The translations under genes and the position numbers were made by a program. This document shows positions 33,152 to 46,130 of a stretch of 64,000 bases of DNA, in pieces (the first letter of the stretch is position 1; each line of letters opens with the position of its first letter). The notes under the pieces are model-generated. The model did not search any database and had not been told where the DNA came from. It saw nothing but the letters and a program-made list of their open reading frames with translations. Where the stretch lies: positions 19,865,510 through 19,929,509 of the forward strand of contig OX359282.1 in the NCBI GenBank assembly GCA_947179155.2, given 5' to 3'. The DNA is from Hedera helix (taxonomy: Eukaryota; Streptophyta; Magnoliopsida; Apiales; Araliaceae).

Positions 33152-35740
33152 ATGACATCTGAAAATCAAGAGGTTAACTATGGAATACCCGAAGCAAATG
33201 TAGCCGAGAATCAAGAGGCCCCAAACAATCCTCCTGCCAACTCAGGAAATAATGTTCCTGATAACATGATGAACGATGGATTCTTTAGGAATTTCATGCA
33301 GTTCATACAGAATCAAGGAAGAGGAAATCCAGTCAATAATAACGGTAGAAACGCTGGCAATTTGAGGATGGTCACTGTTAAGCAATTTAAAGAATTAGGA
33401 CCACCTGAATTCCACGGGAAGCCTGACCCACTCAAAGCGGAGGCATGGCTGAAGCAGACGACAAAAATACTTGATGTCTTACAATGCGCTGATGATCAGA
33501 AGGTGCCATTTGCCACTTTTATGTTACGAGGTGAGGCGGACCATTGGTGGGAAACGGTAAAACGTATCCAACCTTCAGCACTCGAAATGTCTTGGACAGA
33601 ATTCGAAGAACTGTTTAACGAGAAGTATTTCCCAGAAAGCATCCGCCATATGAAAGAGGTGGAATTCATTAAGCTGGAGCAGGGAAACATGATAGTCTCC
33701 CAATATGAAGCCAAGTTTGCCGAGTTATCTCGCTTTGCCACCCATCTTGTGGATGACGAAGCACGAATGAGTCGGATGTTTCTGAGAGGTTTGAGACTAA
33801 AAATTCGTCAACAACTTAGTTCTCATAAATTCAGTTTGTATTCAGATGTTGTAGATAGGGCTCAAAGGGTGGAGCAAACAGATGAAACATTGCAGCCAAG
33901 AGTTAATGAGCAACATAGAGAAAGGAATGACAACAACCACAGGAACGAGAACCATCGAGTAGGTAACCAACACTTCGGTGGTAATTCCACATCAAATAAC
34001 AGAAGAGGAGAATCCAGTGGGAACAATTTCAAAAGAAAGAGATTCCATAATAATTATGGAAGGGCACCAGCACCAGTACCAACACCAGCACCGACCCCAG
34101 TTTCAAGGAGAGAAGATCGACCACCAGTGAGATGCTATAGGTGTGGTCAGGAAGGTCACATCAGCCCAAACTGTACTCTGCAGTCTAAAAAGTGCTACAG
34201 TTGTGGGAAAGAGGGTCATCTTGCGCGGTTTTGTCCTGCCACAAAATCAAGTCCAGTTGCAATGATGATACCAAAAGCTAGCGCGGATAAGGGAAAATCT
34301 GTAGTTCAAGGGAGAGCTTTTGTTGTGACATCCCAAATGGCGCGAAACTCGAACGAGTTGATAACCGGTAAGCTATTCATAAATTCTCGTGAAGTCTACG
34401 CTTTGTTAGATACTGGCTCTACCCATTCTTTTATCTCACCTGCATGTGCTCAGCGTTTAAACTTAACTCCTGAAAATCTGGACTTTGACTTATCAGTTGA
34501 AACCCCATTAGGAGAAATGACCATTACATCTACTGTCTATAAATCTTGCCTAGTTCAAATCAACAACCTCACATTACCTGTTGACCTTATTTCTTTGGAG
34601 ATGCACGAATTTGATGTGATTTTAGGAATTGATTGGTTGACTACTCATCATGCTAAAATTGATTGTTTTCATAAGATTATTAGTTTTCATATTCCTAATC
34701 AACCTGTCATGCAAATTCAAGCAACTAAACCATTGAAATCTATAACTGTTATTTCTAGCCATAAAGCCATTCGTTTATTGAAAAACGGATGTCAAGCCTT
34801 TTTAGCTCATGTCACTGATTTGAACAAAAATACGTCAAACTTGAATGATATTCCCATTGTTAATGAGTTTCCTGACGTTTTTCCTGAAGAACTTCCTGGC
34901 TTACCCCCAAACCGTGAAATTGATTTTTATATTGATCTTGAACCCGGTACCAAGCCCATTTCCAAAGCTCCCTACCGAATGGCTCCCATTGAACTTCAAG
35001 AGTTAAAAGTCCAACTACAGGAATTGTTGGATACCGGTTTCATTCGTCCGAGTGCATCACCTTGGGGTGCTCCTGTTCTATTTGTAAAGAAGAAAGACGG
35101 GAGTATGAGATTGTGCATTGACTATCGAGAATTGAACCATGTCACCATAAAAAACAGGTACCCGTTACCTCGGATTGATGACATGTTTGATCAATTGCAA
35201 GGCGCTCAACATTTCTCAAAGATTGATCTCCGTTCTGGATATCATCAGTTAAAGGTTAAAGTTGAGGACATTCCAAAGACTGCTTTCAGAACTCGTTATG
35301 GGCATTATGAGTTCTTAGTCATGCCTTTTGGACTAACTAATGCTCCTGCAGCTTTCATGGACATGATGAACCGGATATTCAAGGAACATTTGGATCATTT
35401 TGTGGTTGTCTTTATTGATGACATCCTCATATACTCCAAGAGTCGCGAGGATCATGAACAACACCTGAGATTGATACTACAAAAGCTCCGTGAAAACAAA
35501 TTATATGCCAAGTTGAAGAAATGTGAGTTCTGGCTTGAGGAGGTCGCGTTTCTTGGGCATGTGATTTCTAGTCAAGGAATATCAGTCGATCCTGCGAAGA
35601 TTGAAACGGTACTAAATTGGGAACAACCCAAAACAGTAACCGAAGTCCGAAGTTTTCTGGGTCTAGCTGGTTATTATCGGAGATTCGTAGAAGGATTTTC
35701 TCGAATCGCCACTCCATTAACGCAGCTTACTCGGAAAAGC
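33152..35740 (+). CDS. Element A gag-protease-RT (frame lost at about 35740)
   Basis: One frame from ATG at 33152 encodes gag, with retrotransposon capsid features (residues about 80-250), and two CCHC zinc knuckles near residues 328-361 (CYRCGQEGHISPNC, CYSCGKEGHLARFC). The aspartic protease follows (LLDTGSTHSF near 418), then reverse transcriptase with the catalytic FIDD near residue 755 (VVVFIDDILIYSK). Frame is lost near 35735-35745, close to an AAAA run between RT and RNase H, and the original frame ends in a junk tail at 35818. These proteins package, process and copy the element RNA in the cytoplasm. By eye it is otherwise intact. Confidence 0.93.
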
Positions 35741-36795
35741 ACAAATTCATATGGAGCGAGGAATGCGAGAAAAGTTTCCAAGAACTCAAGAAGAGACTGG
35801 TTTCAGCTCCTGTTCTGACCATACCATCAGGATCAGGAGAATTTGTTATCTACAGCGATGCTTCTGGCAAAGGTCTAGGCTGTGTCCTTATGCAACATGG
35901 AAAGGTTATAGCCTACGCCTCTCGACAACTCAAAGATTATGAGAAAAATTATCCTACTCATGATCTAGAGTTGGCAGCAGTCGTTTTCGCGTTGAAGATC
36001 TGGAGACACTACTTGTACGGAGAAAAAGTGGATATCTATACGGATCATAAAAGTCTCAAGTATTTCTTCACCCAGAAGGAACTCAACATGCGACAACGAC
36101 GTTGGCTTGAGCTGTTAAAGGATTATGACCACACAATCCAGTATCACCCGGGAAAGGCGAACGTTGTAGCTGACGCTTTGAGCAGAAAATCTTATGCAAG
36201 TACAAGTGCACTGCTGACAACACAAAAGTGTATTTTGTACGACTTGCAAAAGATGGAGATAGAGCTAAAGACACCAGGGACCCGCTCGAAGATTGCTCAC
36301 GTGCGAGTAGAACCAACTTTAATCGATAAAATTAAAGCTGCTCAAGCTACCGATCCGAAACTGATAAACATGATAAAGAAAGTACAAGAAGGTACCATTC
36401 CCGAAGCAAGAATCGACGAGAAAGGAATACTTCGAGTCAACTCTCGACTCTGTGTTCCTAACGATCCTGAATTAAAGCATAAAATCATGATGGAGGCACA
36501 CAACACGCCGTTTGCAATCCACCCAGGAGGTACCAAGATGTATCGAGATCTTCGACATACATTTTGGTGGAACAATATGAAAAGAGAGATTGCGGAGTTT
36601 ATCTCAAGGTGCCTAACTTGTCAACGTGTCAAGGCAGAGCATCAAGTTCCTAAAGGTCCATTACAATCACTTGAAGTTCCCGAATGGAAGTGGGAACACA
36701 TCAATATGGACTTCGTGACGGGTCTTCCAAAAGTTTCTCAAGGCTTAGATGCAATTTGGGTGATCGTAGATAGATTGACCAAATCTGCTCATTTT
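35741..36795 (+). CDS. Element A RNase H and N-terminal integrase (shifted frame)
   Basis: This part reads in another frame from the gag-RT part. It encodes RNase H (FVIYSDASGKGLGCVL, then YTDHKSLKYFF, VADALSRK), the HHCC zinc finger of integrase (HPGGTKMYRDLRH to CLTCQRVKAEH) and the first catalytic aspartate (NMDFVTGLP). It breaks at 36792-36798, a run of seven T where element B has a shorter, interrupted run. Confidence 0.92.
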
Positions 36796-37798
36796 TTTGC
36801 CTATACGAGAAAACTTTTCACTTGAACGTCTTGCCGGTATGTACATAAATGAGATCGTGAGATTGCATGGCATGCCAGTTTCCATAGTTTCTGATCGAGA
36901 TCCTAGATTCACTTCACGCTTTTGGATCAGTCTACAAAAAGCTATGGGCACTGAACTACGTTTTAGTTCTGCATACCATCCTCAAACGGACGGACAATCG
37001 GAAAGGACGATCCAGACCCTCGAAGATCTTTTGAGACTTTGTGTATTAGACTTCAAAGGAAGTTGGGATAAGTACTTGCCGTTGGTGGAATTTTCTTACA
37101 ACAACAGTTACCAAGCAAGTATAGGCATGGCTCCATTCGAGGCATTGTATGGAAGGAAGTGTCGCTCTCCAATATGTTGGAATGAGGTAGGAGAAGCAAA
37201 ATTGTTGGGACCCGAGTTGGTACGCTTGACGACCGAAAAGATCCAAATGATCCGACAACGAATACAGACCGCACAAGAACGACAAAAGAGTTATGCTGAT
37301 CTTCATCGGAGAGACGAAAGTTTCAACGTCGGAGATCATGTATTCTTACGTGTTTCTCCATGGAAAGGGGTTACGAGATTCGGAAAGAGAGGAAAGCTCA
37401 ACCCTCGATTTATTGGCCCATTTGAAATCCTCGATCGAATAGGAACCGTAGCCTACAGACTAGCCCTACCACCAAGTATGTCTCGCATCCATAACTTTTT
37501 TCACATATCTATGTTACGTAAATATGTGAAGGACCCAAACCACGTCATTGAGTTAGAACCAGACGTTATAGCAGAGGATTTAACATACGAGGAGGTACCT
37601 GTTAAGATCCTGGATAAGAAGGAGCAGATCCTACGCTCAAAGGTTATACCTCAAGTTAAGGTTTTATGGAGGAACCAAGATACTGAGGAAATGACCTGGG
37701 AGCTAGAATCTGAGATAAAATCTAAGTATCCTTACCTTTTCGATATGTCAGGTACGTCAATTTCGGGGACGAAATTTCATAAGGAGGGGAGGTTGTAA
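36796..37798 (+). CDS. Element A C-terminal integrase and chromodomain
   Basis: Back in the original gag frame. Contains the second integrase aspartate (SDRDPRF) and glutamate (GQSERTIQ) with 35 residues between, a DD35E core. The FNVGDHVFLRV region follows, then a C-terminal chromodomain-like segment (YEEVPVKILDKKEQ... VLWRNQDTEEMTWE). Chromodomains of this group are known to bind heterochromatin marks and guide insertion. The frame runs three bases into the 3' LTR. Confidence 0.92.
37781..37793 (+). other. Polypurine tract of element A
   Basis: AAGGAGGGGAGGT lies directly before the 3' LTR, the normal primer site for plus-strand DNA. Confidence 0.85.
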
Positions 37799-40639
37799 GA
37801 CCCCGAATTTTATGAAATACAAAATTTAATTTTTCTTCATATATATTTTTTTTGAAACAGTAAGTGGTTAAATTAACAAAATTGAAAGTTAAGGACGTTA
37901 TGTGCAAATTTTATTTTGTCGGACAATATTCGCTTTGTCAGGGAATATTCGTTTGGTCGGGGAATATTCGTGCCGTACGACGGCGCCGAAATAATAAATT
38001 ATTGGTGGACCCCACAACGGAATATTTGTCGGATATAGAAAATGACAGAAGTAACCTTTTTAAATAAAAACAGTCAACGGAACTGTTAAAATACCGGTGA
38101 TAAAAGAATAGTAGCATACGGTAGTTTATGGTATTTTCAGTAGCACACGGTACTCTACAGTAACACACGGTATTGCATAGTATCTCATATTATTGGTCTG
38201 ATAATTGACACCGTAACTGTTACGCATCATTTCATCGATAATTGTCACTGCATAATATTTTATATTATCAATTCAATAATTGTTGTTACACAGTATTTTG
38301 CATTATTGATTTAATACTTGTCATTACACTGTATTTTATATCATTGAGTCAATAATTGTTGTTGCACTGTTTTTAAAATTATTGAACCTAATAATTGTCA
38401 CAGTAACATATGCACAGTAATTCACATTATTGAATCAATAATTGTCATTACACAGTAACGTATGCTTTATTTTACATTATTGTTATCTCTATTATGATGT
38501 TATTTAAACAGTTGTATTTCATTAATTTATTGACTTGATATCTAAGAGCTAACTATACTGTATTTGTAACAATTAGTCATAATAATTGAATTGATAAAGT
38601 TATTTGTTTATAATATAAAGTTAGGTGATTATTAGGTGATATGAAATGAATGGTGTAGATTAAAGTGTGAATTATTGTTGAATAATTAAATTGATTTGTT
38701 TATAATATAAAGTTAGGTGATTATTAGGTGATATGAAATGAATGGTGTTGATTAAAGATAATATAATATTTGAAATGGATGGTGTAGATTAAAAAATGAT
38801 CTTTAAATGAATGGTTTAGATTAAATGAATGATAAGATTTTTGGCTATAAATAGAAGCCTTAACTTAAGGATTTTTCATAAACTTCCTTACTTGTTCTTT
38901 CTTTCTCTCTCTAAATACTTCTTGTGAAAGTTCTCTCTAAGTGTGCTTAAGTCATCTTGAGTATTTGTGAAGATCTATAAGTATACGTGTACTGTTCAAG
39001 TTAATCAACCTCATTTAAATCAATATCCAGTCACGTGTTGAGGTAAGGGATACCATCTTTTTCATCTTCCATTATTCAAACATACTATGGTAAGGGATTA
39101 TCATTATTTGATTTTCGATAATAATATTGTTTCTTCCTTACTCATAAGACGTGCCTTTTATTTCCATGTATTAAATTGTGGGAATAACCTTACGGAGCGG
39201 ATTGCCGCCTGTTGGTGAATAACCTTTCGTATTCATTCATTATTAATCTCTGAGAATAACCTTACGGAGCGGATTGCCGCCTGTTTGGTGAATAACTCTT
39301 TGTACTCAAATTCTATTAAATTGTGGGAATAACCTTACGGAGCGGATTGCCGCCTGTTTGGTGAATAACTCTTTGTACTCAAATTCTATTAAATTGTGGG
39401 AATAACCTTACGGAGCGGATTGCCGCCTGTTGGTGAATAACCCTTTGTATTAATTTCCTTCACCTTTTGTTAATCAAACCTGCTACGGTAAGGGATATTA
39501 TTTTCTTTCATACTCCTAAATCGAAATTTATTATGGAACTATTGCTTCTATAATTCCTGAAAATATTATATGTTCCATAATAGTTGAACTTCATTATTTC
39601 AACTGAACCTTCCTATTTACGTGAACCTTTCTATTGAATTGTAACCGTTATTCTGAACTGTGGATCTTGAATATCATTTTTAAATTTCACTCCACATCAT
39701 GTTGACAATTTGGACATTATTTGAATCTGTACAAAGTAAACTTCCGATACTTATTGTTATCCTATTTCTTCTGTTCATCATTTATATCATTCTAATCATC
39801 CAAAAATCAAGCTGTTGTGAATATCTGTGGCCGGGGGCACAGATGTGATATATTTGTTGAACAGATGATAGGTTAAAGGCGATATAATAGGTTAAAGGCG
39901 ATACATCTGTTCGGTGTCTTTTATGGCACGTGGTGAATGTTCTCTTTGGCCCGTAGTGCAAAGATGAACTGTTGTTTGGTATGATTATGACCAAAGGCTG
40001 AATCTGGTATAATCATGACCGTTGGTGTTATATTGAATGTCTTTGGCCCGTAGTGCAAAGATGAACTGTTGATTTGCATGATTATGATCAGGAACTGTGA
40101 ATTTGTATTATCTTGACTAATGATATTTCAGATGATAAAAGTTGATGATGTTTTTCCTAAAAAGAGAACCGAGTGGACATTATAGTCTGCATTATTCTTC
40201 TAATAGATTACTCATTCCGCTGCTATTATTGATCTGAACGTTGTTTAAGAATTTAACTGCAGTTTTTGATATAAACCTTGTAGTCTATTGTATTCTATCA
40301 AAAACTCAACTGTTGAAGACTAATGATAATTTATTCGTCATTATCTTAGTCATGATATTCTTTACTGGGCTATTTGAGCTCACCCTTTCTTTTGTTCCAT
40401 TGTTTTTCAACAGGAGATGAAAACATAACAGGGTTTAGCCGGGGAATGGAGTGAGGGTCCGAGGAATAGTTATCATAGTTTTCACGTTTTGTAAAATAGT
40501 GTGGCAATAATAGTGAAGACTTAGTTGTGTATTATTATACACTGTATTGTTGTACGTTGTGCTTTGTTGTAATAATTTTGTTGTAGTCTTTTGACGACTC
40601 AAGTATGGGCTGTGTGGGCCCAGATTTGGGGGCGTCACA
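37794..40639 (+). repeat. 3' LTR of gypsy element A
   Basis: Same length and ends as the 5' LTR; about ten substitutions seen by eye. Followed by the CTGTT duplication at 40640-40644. Confidence 0.95.
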
Positions 40640-41090
40640 CTGTTGCACCGATTTTAAGTGAACTTTGTTTTGTGTAATCAAAATCATCCTTATTAGATCA
40701 TTATTATTCACAAAGTAGAAGAGATGATTATGAGACTTTTGTACTTCAAACCTCTTAAAAGTTATCTATGTTATTTATTTTCTACATATTATTTTTCTGT
40801 CACTTTACGTTTTTATTAGTATCTTATATCTGCATAATCACTAAATTTAGAACTGTGATTTTCATTCAATCTTTAAAGGGGTTCTTCAAACTTATAACTT
40901 ACTGTGCAAATTAGGACTATTTATCGATAATTAATAGGACCGGACCAGACTGAACCAGACCGGACTGGTTACCAAATTTACCCAAAATTGTGTACCGATA
41001 CCGGTACCATTTGAACCGGCATCCCGAACCGGTCCATTGGTTCAGTATCGATTTTTACGCAAATGTTTACTTAATTGATGGATGTGCAGT

Positions 41091-41374
41091 AATTGCCAAA
41101 TCTAAGAAATAGGAATTTAGCAGCCTTGCCTTCCAGTATTACATACAAATATAATCACATACATGATTAATTAACAGCCTTGCCTTGCCATTATTACATA
41201 TAAATGCAATCACATACATAATCAAATTGTAGTGATTGCCAAATCTAAGAAATAGGAATTTAACAGCCTTGCCTTGCTAATATTACATACAAACACAATC
41301 ACATATATGATCAATTAACGGCCTTACCTTGCCAGTATTACATATAAACACAATCACATACATGATCAATTAAT
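41091..41374. repeat. Tandem array of CAGCCTTGCCTTGCC units
   Basis: Four related units of about 55-87 bp share CAGCCTTGCCTTGCCAGTAT, ATTACATA(C/T)AAA and CAATCACATACATGATCAAT. Units 1 and 3 also carry GCCAAATCTAAGAAATAGGA, implying a higher-order repeat of about 142 bp present twice. Confidence 0.9.
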
Positions 41375-41888
41375 ATATATGCATTACCAAATCGATTTTA
41401 CATTTCATGTGCGTATATTATTAGTCACTTCCATCATTATAATATCGGATAGTCTTGTATAGTTGAAATTAAACATAAAAGTAACAATCTAAGACTTCCA
41501 TTATGGCCATTTGCAGAAAGTGACATAAAAGGAATCCTAAGCATAGATCTAGAGAAGGCCATCTCCAAGAATATTAAGACATTGATGAAAGGAGAATCAA
41601 ACCCAAATCTCAAAATTTTCAAACATTAAAAAACTATATAAATGAAGTTTCTCCATAGTACAAAGATGATGTAAATACTAGATCTTAAAAACACAAAGCT
41701 CCATAACAAATCGCTGAGAATCAGTCAAAATTACACACTTACCCAAGATGAAGATGGAGAGCCAGAGAGGGGCAGAGACCAAAAGATGAAATTGAAGATG
41801 TTGGCGTAGAGAGAGGCAGAACAGTAAAGCTTCAGACGACTGAGTCGCGGAAGAATTAGGGATTGAAAAAGAGAAATTAGAATGGTAA

Positions 41889-42238
41889 GGCCATCTCCAA
41901 CAGATGGACTATCCTATGGACTATATTTAGTCCATATGATATCAGCAAATGTCCTGTAGTCTTCCATCATTCCAGCAGATGGACTATCCCATGAACTATA
42001 ATATAAAAAGATTAAAATATCAAATAAATTCAACAAAACTCCTATCATCTTTCTACTTTTCTATTTAAATATTAGTAAATTTATAGTCCATGGACTATGT
42101 CATTCATAGATATAGTCTTTTGAGGATATCAAATATAGTCATGGACTATATTTAGTCCATCTGCTGGAGCGGAAAAATAAATCCTAGACTAAATATAGTC
42201 TAAGTATTTAGTCTAGGATGCCATTGCTGGAGATGCTC
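41889..42238. mobile_element. Tourist/Harbinger-like MITE with TAA duplication
   Basis: Left end GGCCATCTCCAACAGATGGA and right end (reverse complement GAGCATCTCCAGCAATGGCA) match. TAA precedes (41886-41888) and follows (42239-42241). Subterminal GGACTATATTTAGTCCAT copies are themselves palindromic. 350 bp, non-coding. Confidence 0.8.
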
Positions 42239-42540
42239 TAAGTAGAGAGTAAGAGAGAAAGCCTAAAAAGAAAAATCAGTAAAAAAAAAATAAAAATTGA
42301 TACAATTGGTTCGGTTTGATTTGTACCGAACCATCCAAACCGCTTCCCCGCACCGGTCCCAAAAAATCGATATATACCGATTTTTCGCAGTATCGGTCTC
42401 AAAAAATCATTATATCCTTAACAATTATAAGAATTATCTGACTAAATTTTAACCTAAGTCAGACAATGGTAGTTTTCTTAGTTACTCTACTGATACAAAA
42501 CTTATCAAATATTTAATAAGAGATTGTTAAATGTTGTAAT

Positions 42541-44454
42541 TTTAATTCATTGTATATTTTATGAGACTAACAAAGATGAGCCAAGTAAAACTGTGGTATT
42601 TGATGAAATAGTAGAGCAAGATCAAGTAAACATAGAGCAGGAAGACCCTACGATCAACAACCCAATAATCGTATAGCCTATTGAAGAAATCATAGAGCCA
42701 ACTTTTTCAAAACTAGGAACTCTACAATTTGAAGATCCTCTTCCACTAGACGTTGAGCCTAGTCTTAAAGATCTCAGACAAAAAGGTATAAGGACTAATG
42801 TTACAACTGAAATAAAATGGGTAAAAGATAACACACAAGATATGATCATTGGTGATCCAAATGCAAGAGTCAGATTAATATCTGAAACACATAATGAATA
42901 TTTCTACTTGAACTTCTTTTCTCAAATGGAACCAAACTAGATAGATGAAACTCTTTAAGATTCAAGTTGCATTGAAGCAATGCAATAAGAACTAAACCAA
43001 TTTGAAAGAAGCAAGGTCCGGAGATTAGTACGTGGATCAAGAGATCATCTAATAATTAGCACCAAATGAATTTTCAGAAATAAGATGGATGAAGATAGTG
43101 AAATCATAAGGAACAAAGCTAGACTGGTTACTAAATGATACTCACAAGAAGAATGCATGGACTATGATGAGATCTTTGCACTTGAGGCAATACTAAAAGC
43201 TATCAGAATGTTCATTATCTATGTTGTCCACATGAAATTCTAAACTTTTCAAATGGATGTTAAAAGTTCTTTTCTCAATGAGAAACCTTAGGAAGAATGT
43301 AGAATAACCTCAAGGTTTTGTTAATCTTACTTTTCTTAATTATGTATTTAAATGAGATAAACTCATTATATGATTTAAAACAAGCACCCGGGGTATAGTA
43401 TGACACCTTAATTGCATTTCTTATTGAAAAAAGATTCTTTAGAGGTAGAGTAGACACAACACTCTTTCTAAGAAAACACAAAGATAATACATTATTAGTA
43501 CAATTTTATATGAATGATATTATATTTATATCTGCTGATGAGAAGTTTTGTGAGAGATTTGTCAAGTTTATGCAAAGCAAATTTGAGATAAGCATAATAA
43601 AATAGTTGAATTTTTTCCTTGGATTACAAGTGAAGCAAATTGATAAAGGCATATTCATCGACCAAGCCAGGTATATTAAAGACTTACTCAAAAAGTATGA
43701 CATGAAATCAGGTACATTTTTTAGGACTATAATGGCTACTGCAACTAAGCTGTATAAGGACAAGTAAGGTAAAAGTATTAACGTAATACAATACAGAGGT
43801 ATGATTGAATCTCTCCTATACCTAGTTGCCAGTAGACCTAATATTTTATTTTCTACATGGACTTATGCTAGATTTCATGTTAATCCTAAGGAATCTCATA
43901 TGATGTCTGTTAAAAGAATTTTTAGATATCTTAAGGGTATTCCAAATTTGGGACTGTGGTATCCCAAAAAGTATCCATTTGATCTAATTGATTCTTCAGA
44001 TGCTGACTTTATAGGATGCAAGATAAATAGGAAAAGTACTAGTGGAACGTGTTAATTTCTAGGAAGTAAATTAGTCTCATGGTTCAACAAGAAGCAAAAC
44101 TAAGTATCAACTTCAACTGCTAAAGCTAAGTACATTATTGCTGGTAACTGTTGTGTTCAAATTTTATAGGTGAAGAACTAGCTAGCTGACTATGGGTTTG
44201 ATTTAAAATCTATTCCTATCTTTTTTGTTAACACTAGTACTATAACAATCACACACAATTCTATTTTGTATTCTAGAACTAGACATATTGATATAAGACA
44301 TTATTTTATTAGGGATCATGTGCAAAATGGTATTATCACTTTACACTTTATTCCAAGAGACAATCAATTAGCTGATGTGTTTATAAAATCATTAGATGAA
44401 TTCAAATTTAATAAGTTAATGAGTAAATTAGGGATGTTAAATTTAAGTTCATGA
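42541..44454 (+). pseudogene. Copia RT-RNase H pseudogene
   Basis: Translation in changing frames gives copia RT motifs: NKARLVTK..YSQEECMDYDEIFA near 43110-43190, FQMDVKSSFLNE near 43250, and YMNDIIFIS near 43515 where YVDD is expected, so the catalytic aspartate pair is damaged. RNase H text follows at 43801-44055 (SLLYLVASRPNILF, RIFRYLKGIPNLGLWYP) and 44266-44454 (HIDIRHYFIRDHV, DNQLADVFIKSL). Many stops lie between. The 62-codon tail ends just before the 3' LTR, as expected. Confidence 0.85.
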
Positions 44455-44469
44455 TATTTTTCTTGCAAA

Positions 44470-45205
44470 ACTAATCATGTAAGTACAAAATCGTAGAATA
44501 AAAAAATGCCCACTGAAAAATTGTAGAGTGGATCGTGTCTGCTACTGCAACAAGCACAGTACTGAAGAAAGCGGCCTGAGATGGTTTAAGCATATAACAT
44601 TTGAAGTCAAAGATTTGAATTTTAAAAGTGTCCTAGACATAATGGAGTAACAGTAACAATTCAACGAATAAATCCAAAAAAGACATTATAAAAGAATTGC
44701 TACATCAAAGGTTGAGGAAAACGATCAATCAAGAAACAAAATGCCAAAAATCTAATCCTTCAAAACTCTACTCTATGACTCTGAAAAACACAAACCACTG
44801 GTAAGTCTATTCAATAAAGACTTAACGCAACTTAGCAGCACTTTAAATAACAACTCTCTCTTATTGATTGCATGTCTTACTTATTTATTAAAATGAAGTC
44901 TAAGTGACTTATTCGATTCTTTGTGAATCACCTTGTTATATCAGTTCTCTGTTAACCTTGATTTGTGTAACCAAAATTATCTTTAATGGATCGTCTATCT
45001 GCTCACGAAATAGAAGAGAGGACTATGAGACTTATGTGTTCTGAACTTCTTAAAAATTATTTGTGTTATTTACTTTTTGCATATTATTTTTCGTTCACTC
45101 TACGTTTTCATTAGTAACTTATATCTTCACAATCACTAAATTTAAAACTGTGATTTTCCCTCAATCTTTAAAGTTCTTCAAACTTATTTTTCGCTATGTA
45201 AATCA
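44470..45205 (+). repeat. 3' LTR of the degenerate copia element
   Basis: Matches the two halves of the interrupted 5' LTR (29695-30106 and 40645-40915) with many substitutions and indels, so it is much older than the gypsy insertion. Right edge approximate. Confidence 0.7.
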
Positions 45206-46062
45206 AATAAATTTGATTTGCTAAATTATTTGATAATATCTCTTTAAAAAGAATATTTTTAAAAATGTATTCAACTATTCTTCTAGAATCTTTCGAGTGT
45301 CTTTGGAAATAATATATACAAAATGACCATAGTGAAATTTATTTTTAATTTTGCAAATATTTCATATGTTCCTTTTTAATTTAAATTTTTTTTAATAGTA
45401 ATTGTACGTTTTAATGAAATATAATTAATATTGTGTCTAATTGATCAAATTAAGTATAGAACACTAACATAAACGCTAATATATTAAAAATACGAGAGAG
45501 AGAGAAGAGAAAATATTATCATTTCGAAGTAAATTTATTGAAAAGATATGAAATAAGCAATTTTTTTTTAATATTTAGACATATTATGAAATTTTAAGTA
45601 ACTAATTTGTTTTCTTAAAATCTACAAATAATAGGCAAAAAAGAAAAAAAATCTTTAAAAGGACAAATATGAATTAAAAATGTAATTTAATAAAATTACA
45701 TATGTTATCATTGTAATGTCAAAAATTATAATACATTAATAATGAAATATTTAAAATAAATAAAATTATTTATTATTTAAAAATATATATTATTAATAAT
45801 AATTTTAACGCTGTTCGTGCATAAACCGAAAGTAAATTAAATTTAAACTCATTTTAGTTAACCAGGGTGAAACGTGTCAAAGTTCAACACAATCTTCTCC
45901 GCTTCATTCGGTCATCCCACACCTCACCACTTAAACACTCGACCCCCCTGTCTCTCTTTAAACGGGTCTCGTACGGAATTTTCTCTTTCTCCCTCTTAAA
46001 CACACTTTATTAAATTCGAATATTCCTTTCCAGAACCCCTGTACTTTCTCTCTCCTCCCCCT
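45206..46062 (+). promoter_or_regulatory. Upstream region of the PEPC kinase gene
   Basis: AT-rich to about 45850, then an abrupt change to C-rich sequence (CACACCTCACCAC, CGACCCCCCTGTCTC) and a long pyrimidine stretch (TTTCTCTCTCCTCCCCCTC) just before the TATA box. No other gene found. Confidence 0.5.
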
Positions 46063-46070
46063 CTATAAAA
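46063..46070 (+). promoter_or_regulatory. TATA box of the PEPC kinase gene
   Basis: CTATAAAA, about 60 bases upstream of the ATG, leaving a short leader that includes AACCCCACAAACAAACCCAA. Confidence 0.7.
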
Positions 46071-46130
46071 TCCTTTAACTGTCACCCGGCCTAACCCCAC
46101 AAACAAACCCAACAAGAAAACCCGATTACC

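Larger units (their letters stand above)
30107..40639 (+). mobile_element. Gypsy element A: near-complete Ty3/gypsy chromovirus (Tekay-like)
   Basis: A 10,533-bp element with two 2,846-bp LTRs, a primer binding site, gag-pol with a C-terminal chromodomain, a polypurine tract and a 5-bp CTGTT duplication. The domain order PR-RT-RNase H-integrase plus the chromodomain identifies a chromovirus. Long LTRs and the FNVGDHVFLRVSPWKG motif fit the Tekay/Del lineage. By eye the LTRs differ at only about ten positions, so insertion was recent. It landed inside the 5' LTR of an older copia element. Two single-base frame changes break the polyprotein. Confidence 0.93.
40925..42420. mobile_element. Possible non-autonomous transposon with ACCGG-rich ends inside the copia element
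   Basis: The segment starts with GGACCGGACCAGACTGAACC and GTACCGATACCGGTACC and ends with GGTTCGGTTTGATTTGTACC and GCACCGGTCCC, oppositely oriented motifs like the subterminal repeats of hAT-type elements. It occupies the place of the missing copia 5' internal region. No terminal repeats or target duplication could be fixed and no transposase frame is present. Confidence 0.4.
29330..45205 (+). mobile_element. Degenerate Ty1/copia retrotransposon split by a gypsy insertion (ends approximate)
   Basis: Text at 29695-30106 and 40645-40915 matches 44530-45205 (for example CAGTACTGAAGAAAGCG, AAGTCTAAGTGACTT, CGATTCTTTGTGAATCAC and AGAACTGTGATTTT / AAAACTGTGATTTT). These are 5' and 3' LTRs, the 5' copy interrupted by gypsy element A. 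Between them lie copia RT and RNase H remnants on the plus strand. The 3' LTR lacks part of the upstream LTR seen on the left. The space where gag and integrase should be is taken by another insertion with ACCGG-rich ends. LTR outer limits could not be fixed to the base. Confidence 0.75.
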
